Under the pieces are notes generated by a model. It was not told the origin of the DNA. It made no database searches and saw only the letters and a program-made list of their open reading frames with translations. A program made the translations under genes and the position numbers. Below, piece after piece: positions 8,008 to 14,509 of a stretch of DNA of 15,319 nucleotides (the first letter of the stretch is position 1; each line of letters begins with the position of its first letter). The stretch is from Actinobacteria bacterium UBA5976 (GTDB lineage: Bacteria > Actinomycetota > Actinomycetes > S36-B12 > UBA5976): the NCBI GenBank assembly GCA_002430405.1, contig DJBM01000033.1:596-15914 (forward strand), read 5' to 3'.

Positions 8008-8445
8008 ATGTTTAGCAGAGCACTAAAAGATGATGGTTCAATTCTGGTATTTGGAATCGGACTTGCCGTAATTGCGCTTATGATTACCACGCTTGCGATC
8101 AATGTTGCGTCATTGTGGGTAACTCGCAACGTATTGGATGGAATCGCAGATGGGGCTGCACTTTCGGCGGCGCAAGCAATAGACATTGATGGAATTTATC
8201 AAGAGGGACTTGGCGGGAGTCTAAAACTTGATGAAACTCTGGCCCGAATTCGCGTTGTGGAATATGTGCGAGTTGCTGAGGCAGCCAAGCAAGTTGAAGA
8301 ATTTTCAGTTAAGTCGGTAATCGTATCTGGCAAAAGCGTCGAAGTGACCTTGCAAGGAATACCGAAGCTCCCATTTGGGTACTTGTTGCCGATAGCAGCG
8401 CCAATTGTGGTCAGTTCTGCGAAGGCAATTAATAAGGTTAAATAG
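8008..8445 (+). CDS. TadG-like / Rv3655c-like pseudopilin-type protein
   Basis: This protein of 145 residues is the last gene of the tad operon. A short leader ending DDG is followed by a long hydrophobic helix, SILVFGIGLAVIALMITTLAINVASLW (11-37). Then comes RNVLDGIADGAALSAAQAID, which matches the TadG-type N-terminus commonly found at the end of actinobacterial Tad loci. The +5 position is Phe rather than Glu. The C-terminal part, about 90 residues, is likely extracytoplasmic. It begins 2 bp after the previous stop with no strong ribosome site, so translation is probably coupled. Its stop is 1 bp from the stop of the convergent toxin gene. Confidence 0.7.
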   Translation: MFSRALKDDGSILVFGIGLAVIALMITTLAINVASLWVTRNVLDGIADGAALSAAQAIDIDGIYQEGLGGSLKLDETLARIRVVEYVRVAEAAKQVEEFSVKSVIVSGKSVEVTLQGIPKLPFGYLLPIAAPIVVSSAKAINKVK

Positions 8446-8446
8446 C

Positions 8447-8869
8447 TCAGGTTATTTGTTCGGGAACTAGCTTGAAAGGTTTGTTTTTAGAATTACGCAT
8501 TGGGTTGAAATGCTTGTGATCCAAAGTCATGATGGTATTCGTGTTGTTGCGCGCAGCAAGGTGAACAACTGAGGCATCAGTAAGTCCAATTTCTTGATTA
8601 TTCATTTTTTCAATTATCTTTATGCAAGCCGCTATATCTTTAGCGTCGAAAGACTCAAGCACGAAAGCGCCATTTGATATGTCGTTTAACATCGAGAGTT
8701 CCACTTTTGCGCCAAATCTTGTCTGAACTAGATAATCAAGCTCGGCTAATACGTAGGGGCTCAGAGAAATACTTGGTCGCATTTGCTCGAGGTATTGACG
8801 CACCGAATCGTGGTAACGATCCCTGTTGTCGTAAATTGCAAAAAGTGGACCAGTGTCAATGACAATCAT
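8447..8869 (-). CDS. vapC: VapC-family PIN-domain ribonuclease toxin
   Basis: This is a PIN-domain endoribonuclease of 140 residues, the normal VapC size. When freed from its antitoxin it would cut RNA, often tRNA or rRNA in studied homologues. The four acidic Mg-binding positions are visible: D5 in MIVIDTGPLF, E43 in LAELDYL, D98 in IGLTDASVVHLA and D117 in TLDHKHF. All are intact, so the enzyme should be active. The start codon overlaps the antitoxin stop (TAATG), the standard coupling for these modules. The gene converges on the last tad gene with a single base between the two stop codons. The target RNA cannot be inferred. Confidence 0.88.
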   Translation of the reverse strand: MIVIDTGPLFAIYDNRDRYHDSVRQYLEQMRPSISLSPYVLAELDYLVQTRFGAKVELSMLNDISNGAFVLESFDAKDIAACIKIIEKMNNQEIGLTDASVVHLAARNNTNTIMTLDHKHFNPMRNSKNKPFKLVPEQIT

Positions 8870-9087
8870 TACTGGCCGAATCCGACGAGCTCTAAGTCTA
8901 GATTTTCAATGTCAAGACTGCCGTCAGAAAATAGTCCAAATGAGGGCAGTGGCGGATTTAACCGCGCACTCAGTTCTCTTTCTAAAGCAGATCTGATCAA
9001 TGATGCTTCCGAACAATTCTGCGCAGCTGCCTGCGATTTAATTGCAGCAAGCAATTCATCAGATAAATAGATTGTCGTCTTTTTCAT
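8869..9087 (-). CDS. vapB: Ribbon-helix-helix (CopG-like) antitoxin partner of VapC
   Basis: This is a small DNA-binding antitoxin of 72 residues. The N-terminal MKKTTIYLSDELLAAIKSQA has the beta strand and first helix of a ribbon-helix-helix fold. A second helix, SEASLIRSALERELSARL (26-43), follows. The acidic, glycine-rich tail DGSLDIENLDLELVGFGQ is suited to binding the toxin active site. It would repress its own promoter together with VapC. The gene is upstream of vapC and overlaps it by one base. Its start codon lies 24 bp from a perfect TATAAT on the same strand, with direct repeats between. It is divergent from prfB. Confidence 0.85.
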   Translation of the reverse strand: MKKTTIYLSDELLAAIKSQAAAQNCSEASLIRSALERELSARLNPPLPSFGLFSDGSLDIENLDLELVGFGQ

Positions 9088-9120
9088 AAATGTATGGTAG
9101 CACGTATGGCATTATAAGAA
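9088..9120 (-). promoter_or_regulatory. vapBC promoter and candidate autoregulatory operator
   Basis: On the minus strand a perfect -10 box, TATAAT, covers 9116-9111, placing transcription start close to 9104. The leader would be only about 17 nt, with no Shine-Dalgarno sequence. Two direct copies of GTATGG (plus-strand 9092-9097 and 9104-9109, 12-bp period) lie at and just after the start site. Ribbon-helix-helix repressors often bind such repeats. No good -35 match is evident. Confidence 0.5.
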
Positions 9121-9158
9121 TTCCTGTGTTATCCGCATAAACGGTAGCCTTATGAATT
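9121..9158 (+). promoter_or_regulatory. Candidate prfB promoter, probably giving a leaderless or near-leaderless mRNA
   Basis: TAGCCT at 9145-9150 fits the actinobacterial TAnnnT -10. It lies 8 bp before the ATG at 9159, with a weak TTCCTG 18 bp further upstream. There is no Shine-Dalgarno sequence before the start codon, consistent with leaderless initiation, which is common in actinobacteria. The region also holds the imperfect palindrome GTTAT-CCGCA-TAAAC (9128-9142 area) and a DnaA-box-like TTATCCGCA. Confidence 0.3.
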
Positions 9159-10265
9159 ATGGCTTCGGGTGATTTCTCTGTTGATTTAGCGGCGATTAAC
9201 TCCACGCTTTCCAGCATTGAAAAAGTACTCAATGTAGATGCGATGCAAGTGCAGGTTGCTGAGCTAGAGATTTTGGCGTCTGCGCCAAATTTGTGGGACG
9301 ACCAGGCGAATGCCCAGAAAGTTACCGGCAAGCTTTCAGTACTTCAGGCTGACATTGGACGAATCAAAAACCTGCGATCGCGCGTGAACGACATCCAGGT
9401 GCTGCGCGAAATGGGTGAGTCCGAATCTGATCAAGATATCTTGGATGAAACTGCCACTGAATTAACTGCGCTCGAAAAAGCAATTGGCGAGTTAGAAGTG
9501 CGAACTTTGCTCTCCGGCGAGTACGACCACCGCGAAGCTCTCGTTTCAATTCGCTCTGGCGCAGGCGGAGTGGATGCAGCGGATTGGGCAGAAATGTTGC
9601 AGCGAATGTATCTGCGTTATTGCGAACGTCATGGTTGGACAACGCAAGTTTATGAAACTTCCTACGCAGAAGAAGCTGGAATTAAGTCAACAACTTTTGC
9701 GGTTAAGGCGCCTTTTGCGTACGGTACGTTATCGGTGGAACAGGGAACACACCGACTAGTCAGAATTTCGCCATTCGATAATCAAAGTCGGCGGCAAACT
9801 TCATTTGCCGAAGTTGAAGTAATCCCAGTTGTTGAGCAAACTGATTCGGTAGATATCCCCGATGATGATATTCGAATAGATGTTTATCGTTCATCTGGCC
9901 CAGGTGGGCAAGGAGTTAATACAACAGACTCTGCAGTACGACTTACTCACATCCCAACTGGCATCGTGGTTTCTTGTCAGAATGAGCGCTCCCAGTTGCA
10001 AAATAAAGCTACCGCAATGGCAGTACTGCAAGCCAGAATCTTGGAACGTACGCGTCAAGAGGAGCAAGCAAAAATCAATTCGCTCAAGGGCGACACCGCC
10101 GGATCTTGGGGAAATCAGATGCGTTCATATGTGCTCCATCCATATCAAATGGTTAAGGACATAAGAACAGAAGTAGAAACGGGAAATACCTCGGCTGTAC
10201 TCGATGGTGACATTGATCAATTTGTCGAAGCAGGAATTCGCTGGCGCCGCGAGCAAAGCGCCTAG
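9159..10265 (+). CDS. prfB: Peptide chain release factor 2 (RF2)
   Basis: RF2 recognises UGA and UAA stop codons and triggers peptide release on the ribosome. The 368-residue length is normal. The recognition tripeptide SPF is at 204-206 ([12 protein letters not shown]). The catalytic GGQ is at 249-251 within [21 protein letters not shown], rather than the PxT of RF1, fixes the identity. The gene reads in one frame from the N-terminus, so the autoregulatory +1 frameshift known from enterobacterial prfB is absent here, as is usual in actinobacteria. The gene lies divergent to vapBC and upstream of ftsE, with 141 bp between. Confidence 0.97.
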   Translation: MASGDFSVDLAAINSTLSSIEKVLNVDAMQVQVAELEILASAPNLWDDQANAQKVTGKLSVLQADIGRIKNLRSRVNDIQVLREMGESESDQDILDETATELTALEKAIGELEVRTLLSGEYDHREALVSIRSGAGGVDAADWAEMLQRMYLRYCERHGWTTQVYETSYAEEAGIKSTTFAVKAPFAYGTLSVEQGTHRLVRISPFDNQSRRQTSFAEVEVIPVVEQTDSVDIPDDDIRIDVYRSSGPGGQGVNTTDSAVRLTHIPTGIVVSCQNERSQLQNKATAMAVLQARILERTRQEEQAKINSLKGDTAGSWGNQMRSYVLHPYQMVKDIRTEVETGNTSAVLDGDIDQFVEAGIRWRREQSA

Positions 10266-10406
10266 CTGCCTGCTTTGTGATTAATTAGACTTAGTTAAGT
10301 TCGGCGCGCCCTGTCAGTGTTTGCTAACGCAGTATTTATGCTGGAATTATCCAAGTTTTTAAAGTATTTATCTGCTTGTTGACGAGTTTATCTAGGAGAG
10401 TGCATT
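10266..10406 (+). promoter_or_regulatory. prfB-ftsE intergenic region with strong ftsE ribosome binding site
   Basis: This spacer should carry the ftsEX promoter. A clear AGGAGAG (10394-10400) lies 6 bp before the GTG start and fixes that start. TATGCT near 10337 and TATCTG near 10369 are possible -10 boxes, without convincing -35 partners. An 8-bp palindrome GGCGCGCC lies at 10303-10310. No clear terminator for prfB is visible. Confidence 0.4.
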
Positions 10407-11105
10407 GTGATTAGCTTCGACAATGTCACTAAGCATTACAAAAATACCAGCATGCCCGCACTTGCCGAAATTGATTTAAACATAGAGCAAGGTGATTTCG
10501 TTTTTTTAGTGGGCGCTTCCGGATCGGGCAAATCTACGCTATTGCGCTTGCTCCTTAGGGAAGAAACTGCAACTTCCGGAACCGTAACTGTGGACGGTGT
10601 AAACGTAGCAAAAATACGACATCGAGATGTCCCCGCCTATCGCCGAAATATGGGAATCGTATTTCAAGATTTTCGCTTGTTGCCGGGTAAGACGGTTTTC
10701 GAAAATGTGGCCTTTGGAATGGAAGTCATCGGGAAGCATAAGAGTGAAATTGCGCGTAAAGTTCCAGCTCTACTTGAACTAGTTGGGCTGGAGGAAAAAT
10801 CCCACCGACTACCATCTGAACTTTCCGGCGGTGAGCAACAACGTGTTGCCATGGCCCGTGCTTTCGTTAATCAACCCAAGTTGCTTTTGGCTGATGAACC
10901 AACGGGAAACTTAGATCCTGCAACTAGCGTAGGAATCATGAAACTTTTGGATCGGATAAATCGCATTGGAACGACAGTAATTATGGCAACCCATGACGTT
11001 GCGACTGTCGATCAAATGCGCAAGCGGATTGTGCAAATGGAAGATGGGAAAATTGTTCGCGACCAAGAGCGCGGAATGTATGGACAATCAGGTCAGGCAT
11101 TATGA
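10407..11105 (+). CDS. ftsE: Cell division ATP-binding protein FtsE
   Basis: This is the ATPase of the FtsEX complex at the division septum, 232 residues. ABC motifs in order are Walker [10 protein letters not shown] (36-44), the Q-loop in [23 protein letters not shown] (Q87), the signature LSGGEQQR (139-146), Walker [14 protein letters not shown] (159-171) and the H-loop MATHD (H196). The FQDFRLLP wording is characteristic of FtsE rather than LolD. The start is GTG with a strong AGGAG upstream. The stop overlaps ftsX as ATGA, so the two subunits are translationally coupled. Confidence 0.97.
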   Translation: MISFDNVTKHYKNTSMPALAEIDLNIEQGDFVFLVGASGSGKSTLLRLLLREETATSGTVTVDGVNVAKIRHRDVPAYRRNMGIVFQDFRLLPGKTVFENVAFGMEVIGKHKSEIARKVPALLELVGLEEKSHRLPSELSGGEQQRVAMARAFVNQPKLLLADEPTGNLDPATSVGIMKLLDRINRIGTTVIMATHDVATVDQMRKRIVQMEDGKIVRDQERGMYGQSGQAL

Positions 11106-12007
11106 GATTTTCTTTTGTTCGAAGTGAAGTTGCAAATGGACTTCGCCGCAACTTCACCATGACTGTTGCCTTAATCGTTTCAGTTGCAGTCTCACTTGCG
11201 TTAGTTGGGGCAGCACTGTTGATGCGAGCCCAAGTAGATCGCATGAAGGGCTATTGGTACGACAAAATTGAAGTTTCTATTTTTCTTTGTGGCAAGACCT
11301 CTGTTGCATTCACTTGCACAGGCACGGTTACCGCAGAGCAAAGAGCTAACATCGAGACCGTACTTGGGTCACTTGCCCCAACTGTGCAAGAAATTTTCTA
11401 TGAATCTTCCCAAGATGCTTATGGGAAATTCCAGGAGCAATTCGCTGGCTCAGCAATTTTGGCAAACATTAGTCCCGATGCGTTACCTGAATCATTTCGC
11501 GTCAAATTAGATGATCCGGCAAACTTCGAAAAAGTTGCAACAGCATTACAGTCAGTTCAGGGCGTTGAATCCATCCAGGATCAACGCCAGCTGCTAGATC
11601 GCTTCTTCCAAATTCTCAAGGGACTACAGTCATTTGCGATTGCAATTGCGGCAGCCATGCTTTTTGTCACCGTGCTCCTGGTAATGAACACGATTCGAGT
11701 CTCAGCATTTGCGCGCCGCCGCGAGACTTCAATTATGCGTTCAGTAGGTGCAAGCAACATCTCGATTCGCCTGCCATTTATTTTGGAGGCAGTAGTAGCT
11801 TCGGTAATTGGATCAATGTTGGCAACGGCTGGAATTCTGGCTACGAAATACTGGGTGATTGATGCAAGATTGGCCCCGAATTTAACATTTATTCCATTTA
11901 TAACCTGGTCACAAGTGCTTGCCATCGTGCCAGTGATATTTCTGGCCGGGGTAGGAATTACAGTTCTCGCGTCTTCCATTACGTTACGCCGCTACCTGCG
12001 TGGCTAA
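11102..12007 (+). CDS. ftsX: Cell division protein FtsX
   Basis: This is the membrane partner of FtsE, 301 residues, which relays ATP hydrolysis to a peptidoglycan hydrolase outside the cell. Four membrane segments are visible at about 21-43, 178-198, 224-246 and 270-292. A large extracytoplasmic loop (about 45-175) lies between the first two. That loop carries two cysteines (C63, C72), which could form a disulfide as in other actinobacterial FtsX. The C-terminal [19 protein letters not shown] stretch is typical FtsX. A secreted M23 protein, the likely partner, follows after 107 bp. Confidence 0.95.
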   Translation: MRFSFVRSEVANGLRRNFTMTVALIVSVAVSLALVGAALLMRAQVDRMKGYWYDKIEVSIFLCGKTSVAFTCTGTVTAEQRANIETVLGSLAPTVQEIFYESSQDAYGKFQEQFAGSAILANISPDALPESFRVKLDDPANFEKVATALQSVQGVESIQDQRQLLDRFFQILKGLQSFAIAIAAAMLFVTVLLVMNTIRVSAFARRRETSIMRSVGASNISIRLPFILEAVVASVIGSMLATAGILATKYWVIDARLAPNLTFIPFITWSQVLAIVPVIFLAGVGITVLASSITLRRYLRG

Positions 12008-12114
12008 AAACCAAGGAAAATAGGCAAAAAAACCGTCCGACACGGGCGAAGTCAAATCTGTAACTCTGGGTACTTCGATTACGATTAAGGTACTTCCCCA
12101 ATGATCGGAGCACG

Positions 12115-13362
12115 ATGCGCGACTTATTTCCGCGCCAAAAAACCTCGAAAGTTACTCGAGGTTTACTTGCCGTTCCGTTGCTACTTTCGCTGCTAGTCAC
12201 TCCAGCAATTGCAAACACTACCGATATTGACCGGAAAGTTGCCCAAGCATCAGAAGCCTTAAGTCAAGCATCCAAAGCGGTACTAGCCGCTGCCGCATCC
12301 CTTAAGGAAGTGCAAGCCAAATTACCTGGGGCTCGGCAAGCGCTGGCAACAGCAAACGCGGTAGAGGTGCAGGCAACCGCAACTTACAAGTCAGCCGCAG
12401 CGCAACTTGTAGTAGCAAAGGCAGATTACGTCGCGATCCGAATAAAAGTGACAAGTAAAGAAGCCGAAATTAGTCAGCTGCAAATCAAAGTAGATCAATT
12501 TGCCCGCTCGGTTTACCAGCAAGGTCCAACGTCACAATGGGAGATAATTCTTCAATCTGAATCTCCATCGGATTTAACTATCCGGTTACAAAACATTAAG
12601 GCAGTCTCAGCATCAACTGACCTGAGTTTGGATGAATTGGTAATTGCCAAAGATCAGCTTGCAATCGATGCCGCTGAAGCCGAAGCGGTGCGACTAGAGA
12701 TGCAACGTATTGCTGATATTGCTTCCCAGGCTCTCATCGATGCAAAAGCTGCTGCCGACCGCGCAGCAGCAGCAAAAGCGGAAGTCGACAGACTTGTTAA
12801 GCAAGAAGCCGCTGACCTAAAAGTTGCTGAGGATGACAAAAGGCGAGTGCAAGCGGAATACAACGAATTGCGCGCCGAACAAATTCGAATCTCCGGTTTA
12901 TCCAAAAAAGCGGGAACGCAAGGACCAGTAGATCCACAGGCAACAGGACCGTTGTCGTGGCCGCTTTCAGGTTACGCAGCTGGCGGTGGAGTTGGTTGGC
13001 GCGTACACCCAATTTACAGATACCGTTCCTGCCACACCGGAATTGACTCTGGGGCACCTGGTGGGACGCCAATTCGGGCGGCTGCATCTGGGGTAGTGCT
13101 CAGCACGTCTTATAGCCGAGCATATGGAAACTTAACTTTGATTGATCACGGCGGCGGTGTTGTGACCATGTATGCGCATCAATCGAGTTTTGCCGTTTCC
13201 CGGGGTCAAGGTGTATCCAACCAGGAAGTTATTGGATACGTTGGCTCAACTGGATTTTCAACGGGCAACCATTTGCACTTTGAAGTGCACCTAAACGGTG
13301 TACCGTACAATCCAATGGGATGGTTCGGCGCGGCTAAAACCGTAGTTCCTTGTTGGGGATAA
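12115..13362 (+). CDS. Secreted coiled-coil M23 (LytM) peptidoglycan endopeptidase, probable FtsEX partner
   Basis: This is a 415-residue exported protein that probably cleaves peptidoglycan cross-links at the septum. A signal peptide (1-34) has a basic start, a hydrophobic core LLAVPLLLSLLVTP and a likely cut after AIA. A long alanine-rich coiled coil (about 36-262) is followed by an M23 domain (about 285-402). The zinc and catalytic residues are intact: H307 and D311 in CHTGID, H355 in MYAH, and H386/H388 in HLHF. The domain should therefore be active, unlike degenerate EnvC. C306 and C413 could pair. The layout matches EnvC/RipC-like FtsEX-controlled regulators, and the gene follows ftsX. 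GGAG lies upstream of the ATG, and TAAGGT at 12086-12091 is a possible -10, so it may have its own promoter. Confidence 0.9.
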   Translation: MRDLFPRQKTSKVTRGLLAVPLLLSLLVTPAIANTTDIDRKVAQASEALSQASKAVLAAAASLKEVQAKLPGARQALATANAVEVQATATYKSAAAQLVVAKADYVAIRIKVTSKEAEISQLQIKVDQFARSVYQQGPTSQWEIILQSESPSDLTIRLQNIKAVSASTDLSLDELVIAKDQLAIDAAEAEAVRLEMQRIADIASQALIDAKAAADRAAAAKAEVDRLVKQEAADLKVAEDDKRRVQAEYNELRAEQIRISGLSKKAGTQGPVDPQATGPLSWPLSGYAAGGGVGWRVHPIYRYRSCHTGIDSGAPGGTPIRAAASGVVLSTSYSRAYGNLTLIDHGGGVVTMYAHQSSFAVSRGQGVSNQEVIGYVGSTGFSTGNHLHFEVHLNGVPYNPMGWFGAAKTVVPCWG

Positions 13363-13381
13363 TTCGTTAGGGATGAGTTAA

Positions 13382-13858
13382 GTGGCTAAAGAGCGCGGTC
13401 GCAAAGTCATCGCGCAAAATCGCAAAGCCCGCCATGACTTCACTATCGAAGATGTTTTTGAAGCCGGAATGGTTTTGGTTGGAACTGAAGTAAAGTCCCT
13501 TCGAGCTGGTAGGGCGAGTCTGGTTGATGGCTACGCACTTCTGGAAAATGGCGAGATTTGGTTACGTGGGGTAAACATTCCTGAGTACAACCCTGGTTCT
13601 TGGACAAATCATGCTCCAACCCGAGCGCGAAAGCTGCTGCTAAATCGTCATGAAATTAACAAGATCGAGCACAAGCTGAAGGAAAGTGGCCTGACTTTAG
13701 TACCGCTGAGCATGTATTTCAATGATGGAAAAGCCAAGATCGAAATCGCGATTGCCCGCGGACGCAAGAATTACGATAAGCGTCAGGCTATTGCAGAAAA
13801 AGACGCCAAGCGTGAGGTGCAACGAGCAACGGGGCGTCGCGATAAGGGTATGGACTAA
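13382..13858 (+). CDS. smpB: SsrA-binding protein SmpB
   Basis: SmpB delivers tmRNA to stalled ribosomes for trans-translation. The 158 residues cover the whole family: a basic N-terminus, [29 protein letters not shown], then [29 protein letters not shown]. The [12 protein letters not shown] segment follows, and the lysine/arginine-rich C-terminal tail ends [16 protein letters not shown]. The tail is the part that mimics the mRNA decoding contact. The start is GTG at 13382 after AGGGATGAG, 19 bp from the M23 gene, so the two are probably co-transcribed. The last codons and the TAA form the 5' arm of a strong hairpin that starts a tandem-repeat array. No ssrA (tmRNA) gene is visible next to it. 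Confidence 0.97.
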   Translation: MAKERGRKVIAQNRKARHDFTIEDVFEAGMVLVGTEVKSLRAGRASLVDGYALLENGEIWLRGVNIPEYNPGSWTNHAPTRARKLLLNRHEINKIEHKLKESGLTLVPLSMYFNDGKAKIEIAIARGRKNYDKRQAIAEKDAKREVQRATGRRDKGMD

Positions 13859-13878
13859 TTCGCGAAGGCGGATTAGTC
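13853..13878 (+). terminator. Strong hairpin overlapping the smpB stop codon (copy 1; copy 2 at 13928-13953)
   Basis: The 5' arm is GACTAATTCGC (13853-13863), the loop GAAG (13864-13867) and the 3' arm GCGGATTAGTC (13868-13878). This gives 11 pairs including one G-U wobble in RNA. The smpB TAA lies in the 5' arm. No U-run follows, so it is not a textbook intrinsic terminator, but actinobacterial terminators often lack one. An identical hairpin recurs 75 bp later. The hairpins of the even units are weaker, with mismatches. A role as terminator or mRNA 3' end protector is inferred. Confidence 0.5.
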
Positions 13879-14016
13879 CTGATAAGAAAGACGAAATTCG
13901 CGAAGGCAGATTAGTCCTGATAAGAAAGACTAATTCGCGAAGGCGGATTAGTCCTGATAAGAAAGACGAAATTCGCGAAGGCAGATTAGTCCTGATAAGA
14001 AAGACTAATTCGCGAA
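13853..14016 (+). repeat. Tandem hairpin repeat array: alternating 37/38-bp units, two perfect 75-bp copies plus a partial unit
   Basis: Units begin at 13853 (37 bp), 13890 (38 bp), 13928 (37 bp), 13965 (38 bp) and 14003 (14 bp, then divergence). The two 75-bp composites, 13853-13927 and 13928-14002, are identical base for base. Odd units start GACTAATTCGCG and carry GGCGG; even units start GACGAAATTCGC and carry GGCAG. All share ATTAGTCCTGATAAGAAA and the 8-bp palindrome TTCGCGAA. The first unit includes the last codon and stop of smpB. The smpB tail just upstream has a similar GATAAG...GAC spacing, suggesting the array grew from the smpB 3' end. Confidence 0.95.
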
Positions 14017-14038
14017 AGCTTAGATTTTTAATCTTCGC
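14012..14038 (+). terminator. Additional AT-rich hairpin after the repeat array
   Basis: The inner stem is AGATT (14022-14026) with AATCT (14030-14034) across a TTT loop. The outer stem is GCGA (14012-14015) with TCGC (14035-14038), with AAGCTT bulged on the 5' side. It may finish smpB-operon transcription before the next gene at 14080. The T-rich stretch that follows is interrupted. Confidence 0.35.
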
Positions 14039-14079
14039 TATCTAGTTTTAGCAGGTTAGGAAAGGGCAGACTGACTCCT

Positions 14080-14508
14080 GTGAACGCTTTCAATGATTCG
14101 GGCAACACCGACCTGACAATTCACTTTGGTGATTTTTTGGCAACTATCGGTTCTTGGACTTTGCCCGCGCAGGCAGATTCAGTGAATCTTGCGAGAATTC
14201 AAGTTACCCGAATTTTGGAGCTAGAGGAAAACGTAGATCTGCATCATGCGATAGCAGTAATCAGTGAGCTAGTTGCAAATTCCATAATCCACGCAACAAC
14301 ACAATTAAATGTGAGTTTAGAGCGATGGCAATACATGATTAAAGTAATTGTTGAAGACGCAAATCAGCAGCCACCCGTTATGCGATCCCTTGATGTTGCA
14401 CTTGATTGCGGCAGGGGAATGCACATAGTAGATCAGTATTCCGATCTATGGGGTTACGAAATAACTACTCAAGGTAAGCGCATTTGGGCTGGCTTCACGA
14501 GCAGTTGA
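14080..14508 (+). CDS. HATPase_c_2 domain protein (RsbW/anti-sigma-type serine kinase-like ATP-binding protein)
   Basis: This is a small cytoplasmic GHKL-fold protein of 142 residues, resembling the many actinobacterial ATP-binding regulators related to RsbW and SpoIIAB. The N-box is SELVANSIIHA (62-72), with E63 and N67 for Mg-ATP binding. A VEDANQQPPV turn (91-100, D93) matches the second motif. DCGRGMHIVDQYSDLWGYE (109-127) is the glycine-rich ATP lid. The C-terminal strand GKRIWAGF completes the fold. No sigma factor or anti-anti-sigma gene is adjacent, so the partner is unknown. The start is GTG at 14080; an AAAGGG lies 13 bp upstream, further than usual, so the start is less certain. 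The stop is 1 bp from the convergent glutamine-synthetase-like gene. Confidence 0.82.
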   Translation: MNAFNDSGNTDLTIHFGDFLATIGSWTLPAQADSVNLARIQVTRILELEENVDLHHAIAVISELVANSIIHATTQLNVSLERWQYMIKVIVEDANQQPPVMRSLDVALDCGRGMHIVDQYSDLWGYEITTQGKRIWAGFTSS

Positions 14509-14509
14509 T

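Noticed and set aside
9110..9140. Minus strand GGATAACACAGGAATTC resembles lac operator/leader sequence
   Set aside because: The similarity is partial and coincidental; there is no vector or lac context and the flanking genes are native-looking.
10303..10310. 8-bp palindrome GGCGCGCC between prfB and ftsE
   Set aside because: It is too short and isolated to assign a function, and no T-run follows to make it a terminator.
12026..12045. On the minus strand, a CCGT/ACGG stem followed by seven T looks like an intrinsic terminator
   Set aside because: The stem is only 4 bp and no minus-strand gene lies upstream; on the plus strand the A-run precedes the stem, so it cannot terminate ftsX.
13859..14079. 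Possible ssrA (tmRNA) gene or CRISPR array after smpB
   Set aside because: No tRNA-like ends or tag-peptide frame are visible. The repeats abut directly without unique spacers, so it is not a CRISPR array.
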